Part shown: positions 6,148 through 13,323 of the stretch, in pieces
Layout of the letters: the number at the start of each line of letters is the position of its first letter
Numbering within the stretch: position 1 is the first letter of the stretch
DNA from: Candidatus Neomicrothrix sp. UBA4742
Lineage (GTDB): Bacteria; Actinomycetota; Acidimicrobiia; Acidimicrobiales; Acidimicrobilacustridaceae
Direction of reading: 5' to 3'
Assembly: GCA_002403895.1 (NCBI GenBank)
Contig: DHIQ01000065.1
Location: forward strand, 1-13,323
DNA: 13,323 nt
Notes under the pieces: generated by a model
The model's database searches: none
Told to the model about the DNA's origin: nothing
Seen by the model: the letters and a program-made list of their open reading frames with translations, nothing else
Position numbers and translations under genes: made by a program

Positions 6148-6176
6148 CAGGTCCTCCTGTCGTCTGCGTTCGGCCG

Positions 6177-6206
6177 AGTCTAGGAGGAACCTGACACGCA
6201 CGTCAG
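6177..6206 (-). promoter_or_regulatory. Candidate promoter of the diiron-like enzyme/SRPBCC operon
   Basis: On the minus strand CTGACG (6201-6206, 4 of 6 to TTGACA) and TAGACT (6177-6182, a full TANNNT match) are separated by 18 bp. The transcript would start near 6170, about 20 nt upstream of the start codon at 6147. The right arm of the palindrome at 6189-6208 forms the -35 element, so a bound protein would compete with RNA polymerase. Confidence 0.45.
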
Positions 6207-6208
6207 GT
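6189..6208. promoter_or_regulatory. Operator-like palindrome, site 1
   Basis: ACCTGAC (6189-6195) and GTCAGGT (6202-6208) are perfect 7-bp inverted repeats around a 6-bp spacer. The 20-bp size and symmetry suit a dimeric helix-turn-helix regulator such as a TetR- or GntR-type protein. It lies between two divergent operons and overlaps the -35 element of the leftward one. The regulator gene is not visible. Confidence 0.6.
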
Positions 6209-6218
6209 GTGGCTCCGG

Positions 6219-6224
6219 TACGCT
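6219..6224 (+). promoter_or_regulatory. Possible -10 box of the hydantoinase operon
   Basis: TACGCT fits TANNNT and would start transcription near 6231, inside operator-like site 2. This leaves a leader of about 50 nt that contains the ribosome site before 6282. No good -35 element is seen at 16-18 bp, so the box is tentative. Confidence 0.3.
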
Positions 6225-6225
6225 G

Positions 6226-6245
6226 CAATGACACCGACGTCAGGT
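6226..6245. promoter_or_regulatory. Operator-like palindrome, site 2
   Basis: TGAC (6229-6232), six bases, then GTCAGGT (6239-6245). It shares TGACAC-N2-ACGTCAGGT with site 1, in the same orientation, with centres 37 bp apart. The left arm is shorter than in site 1. It covers the likely transcription start of the rightward hydantoinase operon. Confidence 0.5.
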
Positions 6246-6262
6246 TTTCACGCACGTCCAAA
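6243..6262. promoter_or_regulatory. Degenerate third operator-like site
   Basis: CACGCACGTC at 6249-6258 is identical to 6195-6204 inside site 1, with the next bases diverging. When aligned to site 1 it spans 6243-6262 and abuts site 2. Its palindromic symmetry is poor, so it may be a weak site or a coincidence. Confidence 0.25.
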
Positions 6263-6281
6263 CAGGGGAGAGGGGGATCCG

Positions 6282-8105
6282 ATGGCAGTCGATCTGATCG
6301 AGCTGGCCCGACCCAGGCGGCGCACGGTGACCGACCCCCAGGTCGATCCGGTCACCGCCGAGGTCGTGCGCGGGGCCATGGAGACGGTGTGCTTCGAGAT
6401 GGCCACCTACGTGAGCCGCACGGCCACCACGCCGATCCTGAACCAGTCCAACGAGCGCAACGCCACCGTGCTCGACGCGCAGGGCCGGCTGGCCGCGCTC
6501 AGCGTCGGCATCCCCCAGTTCATGCTTACCTCGACCCTCCCGGTGCGCTTCGCCCTCGAGTTCCTGGGTGTCGCCGAGTTCCGCGAGGGCGACGTGTTCG
6601 TGGCCAACGACCCCTACCACGGCGGCGGCCATTTGCCTGACTACAACGTCTTCGCCCCGGTCTTCGCCGACGATCCCCTCACCGGGGTCCGCCGCATGGT
6701 GCTCATCGCCTCGATCCAGTGCCACCACGGCGACACCGGTGGCGCCGTTCCCGGCGGCTACAACGTGACCGCTAACGATGTCTGGGGGGAAGGGGTGCGC
6801 TGGCCGGTCATCAAGGTCATCGACCAAGGCGTCGAGCGCCGCGACGTCCTCTACGCCCTCCAGGTCAACAACCGCCTCCCCGACTACATCGGCGACCTGC
6901 GGGCCCAGATCGGCGCCGCCCAACTCGGGAGCCGCCGACTCGGCCAGATCGTCGAGCGCCACGGCATCGGCGTCGTCGAGGAGTCGGTCGACTTCATGAT
7001 CGACTACGCCGCCGAGCGGTTCCGTGAGGAGGTGGCGGCCTGGCCCGACGGCACCTACGAGGCCGACTGCTGGGTCGACCACGATCCGCTCGGCCACCAA
7101 GACGTGCACCTGCACGTGGCCATCACCGTCGACGGTGATCGGCTCCGCATCGACTTCACCGGCACCGACGCCCGCCAGGACCTGCAGGCCTGGTCGACCT
7201 TTGGCAATACCCGGGGGTACACGGTCGCCCAGATCGCCGCCATGATGGACCCCGAGATCCCCAAGAACGAGGGGTTCTTCGAGGCCATCGACCTGATCGT
7301 TCCCCAGGGGTGCGTGCTGAACCCGCATGCCAACCGACCGGTGTCGGCCGGCACCCACCATCCCGGTGCCGAGGTCGGCGAGGTCATCGCCCTGGCGCTG
7401 CAGCACGTGCTGGCCCACAAGGCGGTACCGCAGGTCTACAAGACCGGCATCCCGACGGTGATCAGCGGCATCGATCCCCGCACCGGGCAGACGTTCACCG
7501 ATCACTCGGCCGAGGTCTACGCCGGTTGGTGCAACGCGGCCGAAGGCATGGACGCGTGGGGCGCCCAGGCGGCCGCCTTCGGGAATCTGTGGAAGGCGAC
7601 GGCCGAGATCAACGAGAGTCTCTATCCGCACATCCAGTGGAGTCGTGACTATCGCATCGACTCCGGAGGACCGGGGCAGTGGCGGGGCCTCTGTGGCAGC
7701 CACTACGTCAAGGAGGTCCGGGTCGACGCCCGGGTCTACACCTACGTGGTGGGCATGAAGTACCCCATGCCGGGCATCGCCGGGGGCCGGCCGGGCGAGC
7801 CCAACCAGTTGACCATCCGCTACGGGTCGGACGACCCCTTCGTGGTGGCCCACACGGCCGACTGGGTACCGATCGGCGCCGGCCAGAAGCTCTGCTACGA
7901 CTACGGCGGCGGGGGCGGCTGGGGCGACCCGCTCGATCGCCAGGCCCAGGCCGTGCTCGATGACGTGCTCGACGAGTACGTCTCGACCGAAGGCGCCCGC
8001 CGCGACTATGGGGTGGTGCTGACCGGCTCGCTCGACGATCTGACCCTGGCCATCGACCCCGCCGCCACCGAGGCCCTCCGGGCCGAGCGTCGCACCGGCC
8101 GGTGA
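6282..8105 (+). CDS. Hydantoinase B/oxoprolinase family protein (HyuB-like subunit)
   Basis: A 607-residue protein of the hydantoinase B/oxoprolinase family. In this family it pairs with an ATP-dependent HyuA-type subunit for ring opening of hydantoins or 5-oxoproline, or for ketone carboxylation in acetone/acetophenone carboxylases. Conserved features are the opening DPVTAEVVRGAMETVCFEMA (22-41), NDPYHGGGHLPDYNVFAPVF (109-128) with likely metal-binding Asp/His, CHHGDTGG (147-154), RIDSGGPGQWRGL (458-470), and the C-terminal glycine-rich YGGGGGWGDPL (541-551). The ATG at 6282 follows a purine run (GAGAGGGGGA, 6268-6277). The open frame continues up to 6207, but that part crosses the operator sites. 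Its stop overlaps the next gene by 4 nt. Hydrolase and carboxylase roles cannot be told apart by eye. Confidence 0.95.
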   Translation: MAVDLIELARPRRRTVTDPQVDPVTAEVVRGAMETVCFEMATYVSRTATTPILNQSNERNATVLDAQGRLAALSVGIPQFMLTSTLPVRFALEFLGVAEFREGDVFVANDPYHGGGHLPDYNVFAPVFADDPLTGVRRMVLIASIQCHHGDTGGAVPGGYNVTANDVWGEGVRWPVIKVIDQGVERRDVLYALQVNNRLPDYIGDLRAQIGAAQLGSRRLGQIVERHGIGVVEESVDFMIDYAAERFREEVAAWPDGTYEADCWVDHDPLGHQDVHLHVAITVDGDRLRIDFTGTDARQDLQAWSTFGNTRGYTVAQIAAMMDPEIPKNEGFFEAIDLIVPQGCVLNPHANRPVSAGTHHPGAEVGEVIALALQHVLAHKAVPQVYKTGIPTVISGIDPRTGQTFTDHSAEVYAGWCNAAEGMDAWGAQAAAFGNLWKATAEINESLYPHIQWSRDYRIDSGGPGQWRGLCGSHYVKEVRVDARVYTYVVGMKYPMPGIAGGRPGEPNQLTIRYGSDDPFVVAHTADWVPIGAGQKLCYDYGGGGGWGDPLDRQAQAVLDDVLDEYVSTEGARRDYGVVLTGSLDDLTLAIDPAATEALRAERRTGR

Positions 8106-10198
8106 GCACGACCGACATCGGTCCGCCCCATCTCGGCAGCCGGATCGGCGTGGACGTGGGGGGCACGTTCACCGACCTCATCTGCATCACCCCTGACGGT
8201 CAGGTGTTGCTCGACAAGACACCGACGACGCCCGACGACCAGTCCATCGGGGTGATGACCGGCCTGGCCCAACTGGCCGAGCGCTTCGGGCTCGACCTGG
8301 GCACGTTCTGCGCCGGTCTCGGCACCGTCGTACACGGCACCACCACGGCCGACAACACCATGATCGAGCAGGACGGCGCGGCGGTCGGCCTGCTGGTGAC
8401 CGAGGGCCATCGCGACGAGATCGAGATGCGTCGTGTTCACAAGGAGCAGATCTGGGACCCTTCGTACCCCGCGCCGTTCCCTATCGCCCGGCGGCGGAAC
8501 CGTATCGCCATTCCCGAACGGGTCGACTTCGAGGGCGAGGTCCTCGTGCCGCTCGACGAGGATGCGGTGCGGGCCGGCGTCCGGCGGCTACGCCAACTCG
8601 GCGCCGAGTCCCTGGCGGTGATGTTCCTCTTCAGCTTCGTCAACCCCGACCACGAGCGCCGGGCCCGCGAACTCATCCTCGAGGAGTACCCCGAGGTCAC
8701 CCACATCTCCCTGAGCCACGAGGTCATGCCCCGGGGTCCCGAGTTCGAGCGGACGTCGACCACCCTGGTCAACGCCTACGTTGCCCCCCGGGTGTCGAGC
8801 TACGTCGGCGGCCTGAGTCGCCGACTGCGTGACGCCGGCTACGAGGGCGAGCTGCTGATCATGGCCTCGACCGGTGGCGTGATGCCTCCGGCCACGGTCG
8901 CCCGCCGGGCGGTCGCGCTGCTCGGCTCGGGCCCGACCGGTGGAGTCATGGGCGCGGCGGCGGCGGCGAGGCGCGCCGGTAGGTCCGACTTCGTGGCCGT
9001 CGACATGGGTGGCACCAGCTTCGACATCTGCCTGGTGCGCAACGGCGAACCGGAGATCAGCATCGACTGGAACTGGCGCTACCGCTACTACATCGGCATG
9101 CCGATGGTCGACGTGCAGGCCGTCGGGGCCGGGGGCGGTTCGATCGCCCGGGTACGGCAGGGATCGCTGCTTGTCGGCCCTGAGTCGGCCGGGTCGAGTC
9201 CCGGCCCGGCCTGCTACGGGCGGGGCGGCACGGTGGCCACCGTGACCGACGCCGATGCGGTGCTGGGCTTCCTCCCTTTGACCGGCTTCGCTGGAGGGCT
9301 GATGACCCTCGACCTGGCCGCGGCCAGGGCGGTCGTCAACGCGGACGTCGCCGAGCCCCTCGGCATCGACGTCATCGACGCCGCCTGGGGCATCGAACGG
9401 ATCGTGAACGCCAACATGGCCAACGCCACCCGTCGGGTGCTGGCCGGGTCGGGAGTCGACCCTCGCCACCTCGACCTCATCGCCTACGGCGGGAACGGAC
9501 CGGTGCACGCGTGGGCGATCGCCGCCGAGCTCGGGCTCGACCGAATCCTCGTACCCAAGGCGGCCCCCGCGTTCAGCGCGCTCGGCTTGCTGGTCTCCGA
9601 CTACAAGGTCGACCTGACCCGCAGCTACGTGACCCCGCTCTCCCGGCTCGACCTCGACCACCTCCACGCGCTGCTGGCCGACCTCGAAGCCGAGGTGACC
9701 GACGAGCTGGACCCGACCGGGCTGCCGGCCGAGGCGGTGGTCCGCTCGCGCTACGTGCAGATGGCGTACGCCGGGCAGAACTTCGACATGAGCGTGCCGG
9801 CGCCGTCGAGGGATCTCCCGGCTGACGCCGAGCTGATGGAGCTGGCGGAACGGTTCCACGACCGTCACGAGGCTGACCGGGGATTCTCGTTCCGCGATCA
9901 GGACCCCACCGTCCGGGGGGTGCGCATCACCGCCCTGGGGCGGGTGGCCAAGCCGCTGACGCTGGCCCAGCTCGGCACGGTGACCGACGCCGGCGAGGCG
10001 CAGACGGGCAGCCGGCCGGTGCACTTCGGAGACGGCTTCGTCGACACCCCCGTCTTCGACGGATCGACGTTCGCATCCGGGGCCCACGTGCGCGGTCCGG
10101 CGTTGGTCGAGGAGCCGTTCACGGTGGTCGTGGTGCCGCCGGGCGCGTCGCTCCGCCTCGGCGAGCACACCAGCTACGAACTCTCGCTCGATGGGTGA
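8102..10198 (+). CDS. Hydantoinase A/oxoprolinase family protein (HyuA-like, ATP-dependent subunit)
   Basis: A 698-residue partner of the preceding gene, with the actin/hexokinase-like ATPase fold typical of HyuA-type subunits. Two phosphate-binding motifs are clear: DVGGTFTD (18-25) near the N-terminus and DMGGTSFD (301-308). Between them lies VVHGTTTADNTMIE (76-89); AVGAGGGSIA (340-349) and SSPGPACYGRGG (365-376) follow, and AYGGNGPVHA (461-470) matches the usual AFGGAGPLHA. In the family ATP is hydrolysed to activate a lactam, hydantoin or bicarbonate/ketone substrate. The GTG start overlaps the HyuB-like stop (GTGA), as expected of an obligate complex made at matched levels. The gene also overlaps the next one by 8 nt. 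Acetone carboxylase, acetophenone carboxylase, 5-oxoprolinase and N-methylhydantoinase are all possible. Confidence 0.95.
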   Translation: MSTTDIGPPHLGSRIGVDVGGTFTDLICITPDGQVLLDKTPTTPDDQSIGVMTGLAQLAERFGLDLGTFCAGLGTVVHGTTTADNTMIEQDGAAVGLLVTEGHRDEIEMRRVHKEQIWDPSYPAPFPIARRRNRIAIPERVDFEGEVLVPLDEDAVRAGVRRLRQLGAESLAVMFLFSFVNPDHERRARELILEEYPEVTHISLSHEVMPRGPEFERTSTTLVNAYVAPRVSSYVGGLSRRLRDAGYEGELLIMASTGGVMPPATVARRAVALLGSGPTGGVMGAAAAARRAGRSDFVAVDMGGTSFDICLVRNGEPEISIDWNWRYRYYIGMPMVDVQAVGAGGGSIARVRQGSLLVGPESAGSSPGPACYGRGGTVATVTDADAVLGFLPLTGFAGGLMTLDLAAARAVVNADVAEPLGIDVIDAAWGIERIVNANMANATRRVLAGSGVDPRHLDLIAYGGNGPVHAWAIAAELGLDRILVPKAAPAFSALGLLVSDYKVDLTRSYVTPLSRLDLDHLHALLADLEAEVTDELDPTGLPAEAVVRSRYVQMAYAGQNFDMSVPAPSRDLPADAELMELAERFHDRHEADRGFSFRDQDPTVRGVRITALGRVAKPLTLAQLGTVTDAGEAQTGSRPVHFGDGFVDTPVFDGSTFASGAHVRGPALVEEPFTVVVVPPGASLRLGEHTSYELSLDG

Positions 10199-10772
10199 CG
10201 CCGCGGTGCCCGTCTGGCTGAGCGAGTCCGAGCACCGCACGGTGGCCGCCTTGCTCGACGTGCTCATCCCGCCAGACGGCCCGGGCCCCGGAGCAGGCCA
10301 GGCCGGCGGCAGTGACTACGTCGACGGGCTGCTGGGTGCGTTCACCTTCGATCCGCCGCACATCTGGGCTGGTGGGCCGTTCTCGGGACGCCACGGCGGT
10401 GAGGGCCGCTTCGACCGATGGATCAACCTGGGAGCCCTGGAGGAGCTCGCCTGGCGCATCCGCATCGAGGGTTCGCGGGGTCTGCCGGAGCGGGAGTTCA
10501 ACGGGCCGGTGGTCGGGTGGCAGGAACGCTACCGAGACGGCCTGGCCGCCCTCGGTGCCGATTTCGCCGACCTCGACCCCGACGCGCAAACCGCGCGATT
10601 GGCCACGACCGACAAGGCGTTTCGCGCGCTGGCGTTCACCCACGCCTGCGAATCGCTGTACGGCGACCCGGTTTACGGCGGCAATCGAAACGGCGTCGCC
10701 TGGGTCGCCATCGGCTTCGACGGCGACGTGCAGCCCCGAGGCTGGACCGACGAGGAGGTGGAGGCCCCGTGA
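10191..10772 (+). CDS. Gluconate 2-dehydrogenase subunit 3-like protein
   Basis: A 193-residue protein resembling the small subunit (subunit 3/gamma, PF13618 type) that partners GMC flavin dehydrogenases. The opening WLSESEHRTVAALLDVLIPPDG (9-30) is the usual L..ll..liP start. The conserved C-terminal block YGDPVYGGNRNGVAWVAIGF (157-176), with QPRGWT (181-186) after it, is the family signature. Classical versions carry a twin-arginine export signal; none is seen here, so this copy is probably cytoplasmic. The ATG at 10191 overlaps the HyuA-like stop by 8 nt, and its own stop overlaps the GMC start by 4 nt. It presumably folds or stabilises the adjacent GMC enzyme. No cytochrome c subunit gene is adjacent. 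Confidence 0.88.
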   Translation: MGDAAVPVWLSESEHRTVAALLDVLIPPDGPGPGAGQAGGSDYVDGLLGAFTFDPPHIWAGGPFSGRHGGEGRFDRWINLGALEELAWRIRIEGSRGLPEREFNGPVVGWQERYRDGLAALGADFADLDPDAQTARLATTDKAFRALAFTHACESLYGDPVYGGNRNGVAWVAIGFDGDVQPRGWTDEEVEAP

Positions 10773-12487
10773 CCGAACTGGATGCCGATGCCGTCATCGT
10801 GGGCTCGGGCCCGTCCGGCGCCACGGCGGCCGATCTGCTGACGGCTCACGGATGGTCGGTGATCATCCTCGAGAAGGGGGCCAACCACCTGCTGGAGCTG
10901 GACGCGCCCTACGGGCCACTGGGCCACTCGGCCAACGACGAGCTCAAGTCGGTGCACCGCCACCTCCTCGGCCCCGACCCGCTGGTCGAGCCACGAACGT
11001 TCCGGCGGGCCGAGTCCGACGGTGACCACCTGCTGGTGGGACACGTGAACTCGCTCCCCTCCACCGTTGGTGGCGCTGGCTTCCACGCCGACGGCAAGTT
11101 GCCCCGCTTCCGCGAGGACGACTTTCGCCTGCGTTCGACATTCGGTCCGTTCGAGGGAGCCGACGTGGTCGACTGGCCCGTCGCCTACGAGGACCTCGAG
11201 CCCTACTACGCCGAGACTGAGCGGCTGGTCGGCGTCGCCGGTGAGGAGACGAACCCCTTCGCCGCCTGGCGGTCGGGTCCGTTCCCCATGCCGCCTGGAC
11301 CCGACATGTACGGGGCGGTCCTTTCCATGGCCGCCGGCGAACGAGCCGGGCTCCACCCCTACCGCTGCCCGTCGGGGGTCAACTCCGTCCCCTACGACGG
11401 ACGCCCAGCGTGCAACAACTGTGGCTTCTGCGGCCAGTACGGCTGCCCGATCGAGGCCAAGGGCGACCCGGTGGCGATGCTGCGCCGGGCGTTGCGCACC
11501 GGCCGCTGCCAGATCCGGCCCGAGAGCTACGTCGTGGCCATCACCACCGAGGCGGATGGCCGGCACGCGACTGGGGTTCGCTACCTCGACGCCAGCCGCG
11601 TCGAGCATGAGGTCCGTGGCGGCCATGTGATTCTGGCCGCCGGCGCCTTCGAAACCCCCCGCCTCCTGCTGCGCCAGGATGTCGGCAACTCGTCGGGACT
11701 GGTCGGGCGCAACCTCATGTACCACTTCCAGACCCTCAGCGTGGGGGCGTTCCCGATGCGGCTCCACGCCATGCGGGGCCGCTGCGTCACCGGCGCCCAC
11801 GACGACCACATCGTCGGTGATCAGGCCAGCGCGGCGGCCGCCCGCCAGGCCGGACTTCCTTGGATACGCGGCGGGCTGGTCGAGCACGGCGGCGCCAACC
11901 AGCCGGTACGTGAAGCCCAGATCTACGGGCCCGGCCCCCACCACGGCGCCGCCATGCGCGACTCGTCACTCAGTGACCGACTGTGGGTGTTCACCATGCA
12001 GGGCGAGGACCTCGCCCAACCGATCAACCGCATCGACCTCGACCCGACCGTGCGCGACGCCTTCGGCTTCCCGGCCGGTCGGGTCACCTACACCCCCCAC
12101 CGCCACGAGTTGGTCGCCTCCGCCCACGTCGCGCCCATCCTCGAGGCCGTGCTGCGCGACGCGGGCGCCGAGTGGTCGGTGACCTCGACCTCACCCCCGA
12201 TCCACGGTGAGGGCGACGTGTCGCCCCTCGGCATGGCACCGGCCAGCTACCACATCATGGGCACCACCCGCATGGGAGCCGACCCGGCCCGTTCAGTGGT
12301 CAGCCCGGAGGGCCGGCTGTGGGACATCGCCAACGTGCTCGTGGTCGACTCCTCGGTGTTCCCCACCTCTGCGGGGTACAACCCCACGCTCACCATCATG
12401 GCCCTGGCGGCCCGCACCACCCGCCTCCTGCTGGGTGAGCCACTGCCGGCGACGACACCACACCGGATGTCGGGCGCTCAGGAATAG
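10769..12487 (+). CDS. GMC family oxidoreductase with Cys cluster
   Basis: A 572-residue flavoprotein dehydrogenase of the glucose-methanol-choline family, expected to oxidise an alcohol or sugar-type hydroxyl using FAD. The N-terminal FAD motif is GSGPSG (12-17) with Glu35 for the ribose. The C-terminal signature YHIMGTTRMG (494-503) supplies the likely catalytic base His495, and SAGYNPTLTI (534-543) provides Asn538. A cluster CNNCGFCGQYGC (Cys215, 218, 221, 226) could bind an iron-sulfur centre for electron exit, as in gluconate- or glucose-dehydrogenase-type relatives. The start is the GTG at 10769 behind a strong GAGGAGGTGGAGG (10752-10764); the same frame stays open much further upstream but the FAD fold begins here. 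It overlaps the small-subunit gene by 4 nt and the convergent acyl-CoA dehydrogenase by 10 nt. Confidence 0.94.
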   Translation: MTELDADAVIVGSGPSGATAADLLTAHGWSVIILEKGANHLLELDAPYGPLGHSANDELKSVHRHLLGPDPLVEPRTFRRAESDGDHLLVGHVNSLPSTVGGAGFHADGKLPRFREDDFRLRSTFGPFEGADVVDWPVAYEDLEPYYAETERLVGVAGEETNPFAAWRSGPFPMPPGPDMYGAVLSMAAGERAGLHPYRCPSGVNSVPYDGRPACNNCGFCGQYGCPIEAKGDPVAMLRRALRTGRCQIRPESYVVAITTEADGRHATGVRYLDASRVEHEVRGGHVILAAGAFETPRLLLRQDVGNSSGLVGRNLMYHFQTLSVGAFPMRLHAMRGRCVTGAHDDHIVGDQASAAAARQAGLPWIRGGLVEHGGANQPVREAQIYGPGPHHGAAMRDSSLSDRLWVFTMQGEDLAQPINRIDLDPTVRDAFGFPAGRVTYTPHRHELVASAHVAPILEAVLRDAGAEWSVTSTSPPIHGEGDVSPLGMAPASYHIMGTTRMGADPARSVVSPEGRLWDIANVLVVDSSVFPTSAGYNPTLTIMALAARTTRLLLGEPLPATTPHRMSGAQE

Positions 12488-13323
12488 CGGGCGAGGAGGC
12501 CTCGGGCGATAACGATGCGCTGGATCTCGTTGGTGCCCTCGCCGATGATCATGAGCGGCGCGTCGCGGTAGTACCGCTCGATGGGGAACTCGGTCGTGTA
12601 GCCGTAGCCCCCGTGGATACGCATGGCCTCGGTGGCGTTCTCGAGCGCGGTCTCCGAGGCGAACAGCTTGGCCATGCCGGCCTCGACGTCGGCCCGCTCG
12701 CCGGCGTCGATCCGCTTGGCCGCGTTGTGGGTGAGCAGCCGCGCCGCCTCGAGCCGGGTGGCCATGTCGGCCAGCTTGAACTGGATCGCCTGGTGCGACG
12801 AGATGGGCACGCCAAAGGTCTGGCGCTCCTGGGCGTAGTGGATGGCGGCCTCGAACGCAGCCCGGGCCACGCCCACGCCCCGAGCGGCGATGTTGACCCG
12901 CCCAACCTCGAGGGAACTCAGGATGGCGTGCAGCCCGCGGCCCAACCACTCAGGGCCGCCGAGCACGTTGGCCGCCGGCACGCGGTGGCCGGTATAGGTC
13001 ATCTCGACCGTTTCGAGGCCCCGATAGCCGAGCTTCTCGATGTGACGGCTCACGGCGATGCCCTCGAAGGCGGGCCCGGGATCCTTCTCGACGATGAAGC
13101 AAGTGATCCCCTCGGGGGTCCGGGCCGCCAGCGCCACGATGGCCGCCCGTTCGCCGTTCGTGACCCACATCTTGGTGCCGTCGATGACATAGGTGTCGCC
13201 GTCGGGCATGGCCCGGCAGCGCAACGCTTTCGCATCACTGCCGGCGTCGGCCTCCGACAGCGAGAACGCCCCGCGCACCTCTCCCGTTGCCATCCGCGGC
13301 AGCCAGCGCTGCTTCTGCTCATC
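12478..13323 (-). CDS. Acyl-CoA dehydrogenase, C-terminal 281 residues (5' end outside the window)
   Basis: A partial FAD-dependent acyl-CoA dehydrogenase, which introduces an alpha-beta double bond into an acyl-CoA. The frame is open to the right edge, beginning DEQKQRWLPRMATGE, so the ATG at 13293 is internal; roughly 100 N-terminal residues are missing. Visible signatures are GAFSLSEADAGSD (18-30, counted from the edge), DGTKMWVTNG (48-57), the helical domain with QERQTFG, and the C-terminal RIHGGYGYTTEFPIER. In IGEGTNEIQR, Glu262 fits the catalytic base position of short/medium-chain enzymes. It is convergent with the GMC gene, overlapping it by 10 nt. With the acyl-CoA synthetase at the other end of the window it suggests CoA-ester degradation. 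Chain-length preference cannot be judged. Confidence 0.95.
   Translation of the reverse strand, partial: DEQKQRWLPRMATGEVRGAFSLSEADAGSDAKALRCRAMPDGDTYVIDGTKMWVTNGERAAIVALAARTPEGITCFIVEKDPGPAFEGIAVSRHIEKLGYRGLETVEMTYTGHRVPAANVLGGPEWLGRGLHAILSSLEVGRVNIAARGVGVARAAFEAAIHYAQERQTFGVPISSHQAIQFKLADMATRLEAARLLTHNAAKRIDAGERADVEAGMAKLFASETALENATEAMRIHGGYGYTTEFPIERYYRDAPLMIIGEGTNEIQRIVIARGLLARYS

Noticed and set aside
4777..6183. Long open frame of 468 codons on the plus strand opposite the SRPBCC and diiron-like genes
   Set aside because: It is a GC-driven antisense shadow: Val/His/Gly/Arg-rich with no motifs, and it covers two genes with clear family signatures on the other strand.
6240..7853. Minus-strand open frame of 537 codons opposite the HyuB-like gene
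   Set aside because: The composition is low-complexity and motif-free, while the plus strand carries a full-length conserved family member.
8588..10267. Minus-strand open frame of 559 codons opposite the HyuA-like gene
   Set aside because: Its length reflects stop-poor GC-rich antisense sequence; no domain pattern was recognised and it conflicts with the overlapping plus-strand operon.
10418..10768. N-terminal extension of the GMC reading frame upstream of 10769
   Set aside because: It lies in another frame over the conserved subunit-3-like gene, has an Arg/Pro-rich random composition, and a strong ribosome site precedes GTG 10769.
10673..11944. Minus-strand open frame of 423 codons opposite the GMC gene
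   Set aside because: Same shadow effect; the plus-strand protein shows FAD-binding and catalytic signatures throughout.

Overview
The window is GC-rich, densely packed bacterial DNA. Leaderless-looking promoters (TANNNT boxes about 7 nt before a start codon), frequent GTG starts, a cytochrome P450, several CoA-linked catabolic enzymes and a GC-rich Flp-type pilin suggest an actinobacterium, possibly Acidimicrobiia. The taxonomic call is inference from style, not from a marker gene. No rRNA, tRNA, CRISPR array, transposase, phage gene or attachment site is seen. No gene-free stretch exceeds about 210 bases.

Layout. Positions 2-358 hold the 3' end of an acyl-CoA synthetase gene (+). A cytochrome P450 gene (378-1607, -) is divergent from a two-gene operon (+): a D-2-hydroxyacid dehydrogenase and a class II (FucA-like) aldolase. 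A quieter middle section follows, with an orphan Flp pilin (3560-3748, +), a two-helix membrane protein (3880-4083, -) and a nitroreductase (4260-4901, +). The nitroreductase ends tail-to-tail, overlapping by 41 nt, with an SRPBCC protein (-), which lies directly behind a haem-oxygenase-like (TenA/PqqC-type) putative diiron enzyme (5380-6147, -). Divergent from that pair is a tightly overlapping four-gene operon (6282-12487, +): hydantoinase B-type subunit, hydantoinase A-type subunit, gluconate-dehydrogenase-subunit-3-like protein, and a GMC oxidoreductase with a Cys cluster. The window ends inside an acyl-CoA dehydrogenase gene (-), whose 5' end lies beyond the right edge.

How they may work together. 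Acyl-CoA synthetase, acyl-CoA dehydrogenase, P450, a putative diiron oxygenase, an ATP-dependent hydantoinase/carboxylase-type pair and a flavin alcohol dehydrogenase look like a catabolic neighbourhood for an oxygenated, perhaps cyclic, organic compound. The substrate cannot be read from the sequence. The best sign of shared control is a palindromic operator-like motif, TGAC-N6-GTCAGGT. It occurs at least twice in the 6148-6281 divergent promoter region and once more, 15 of 17 bases matching, in the P450/2-hydroxyacid dehydrogenase divergent promoter region. No regulator gene is present in the window.
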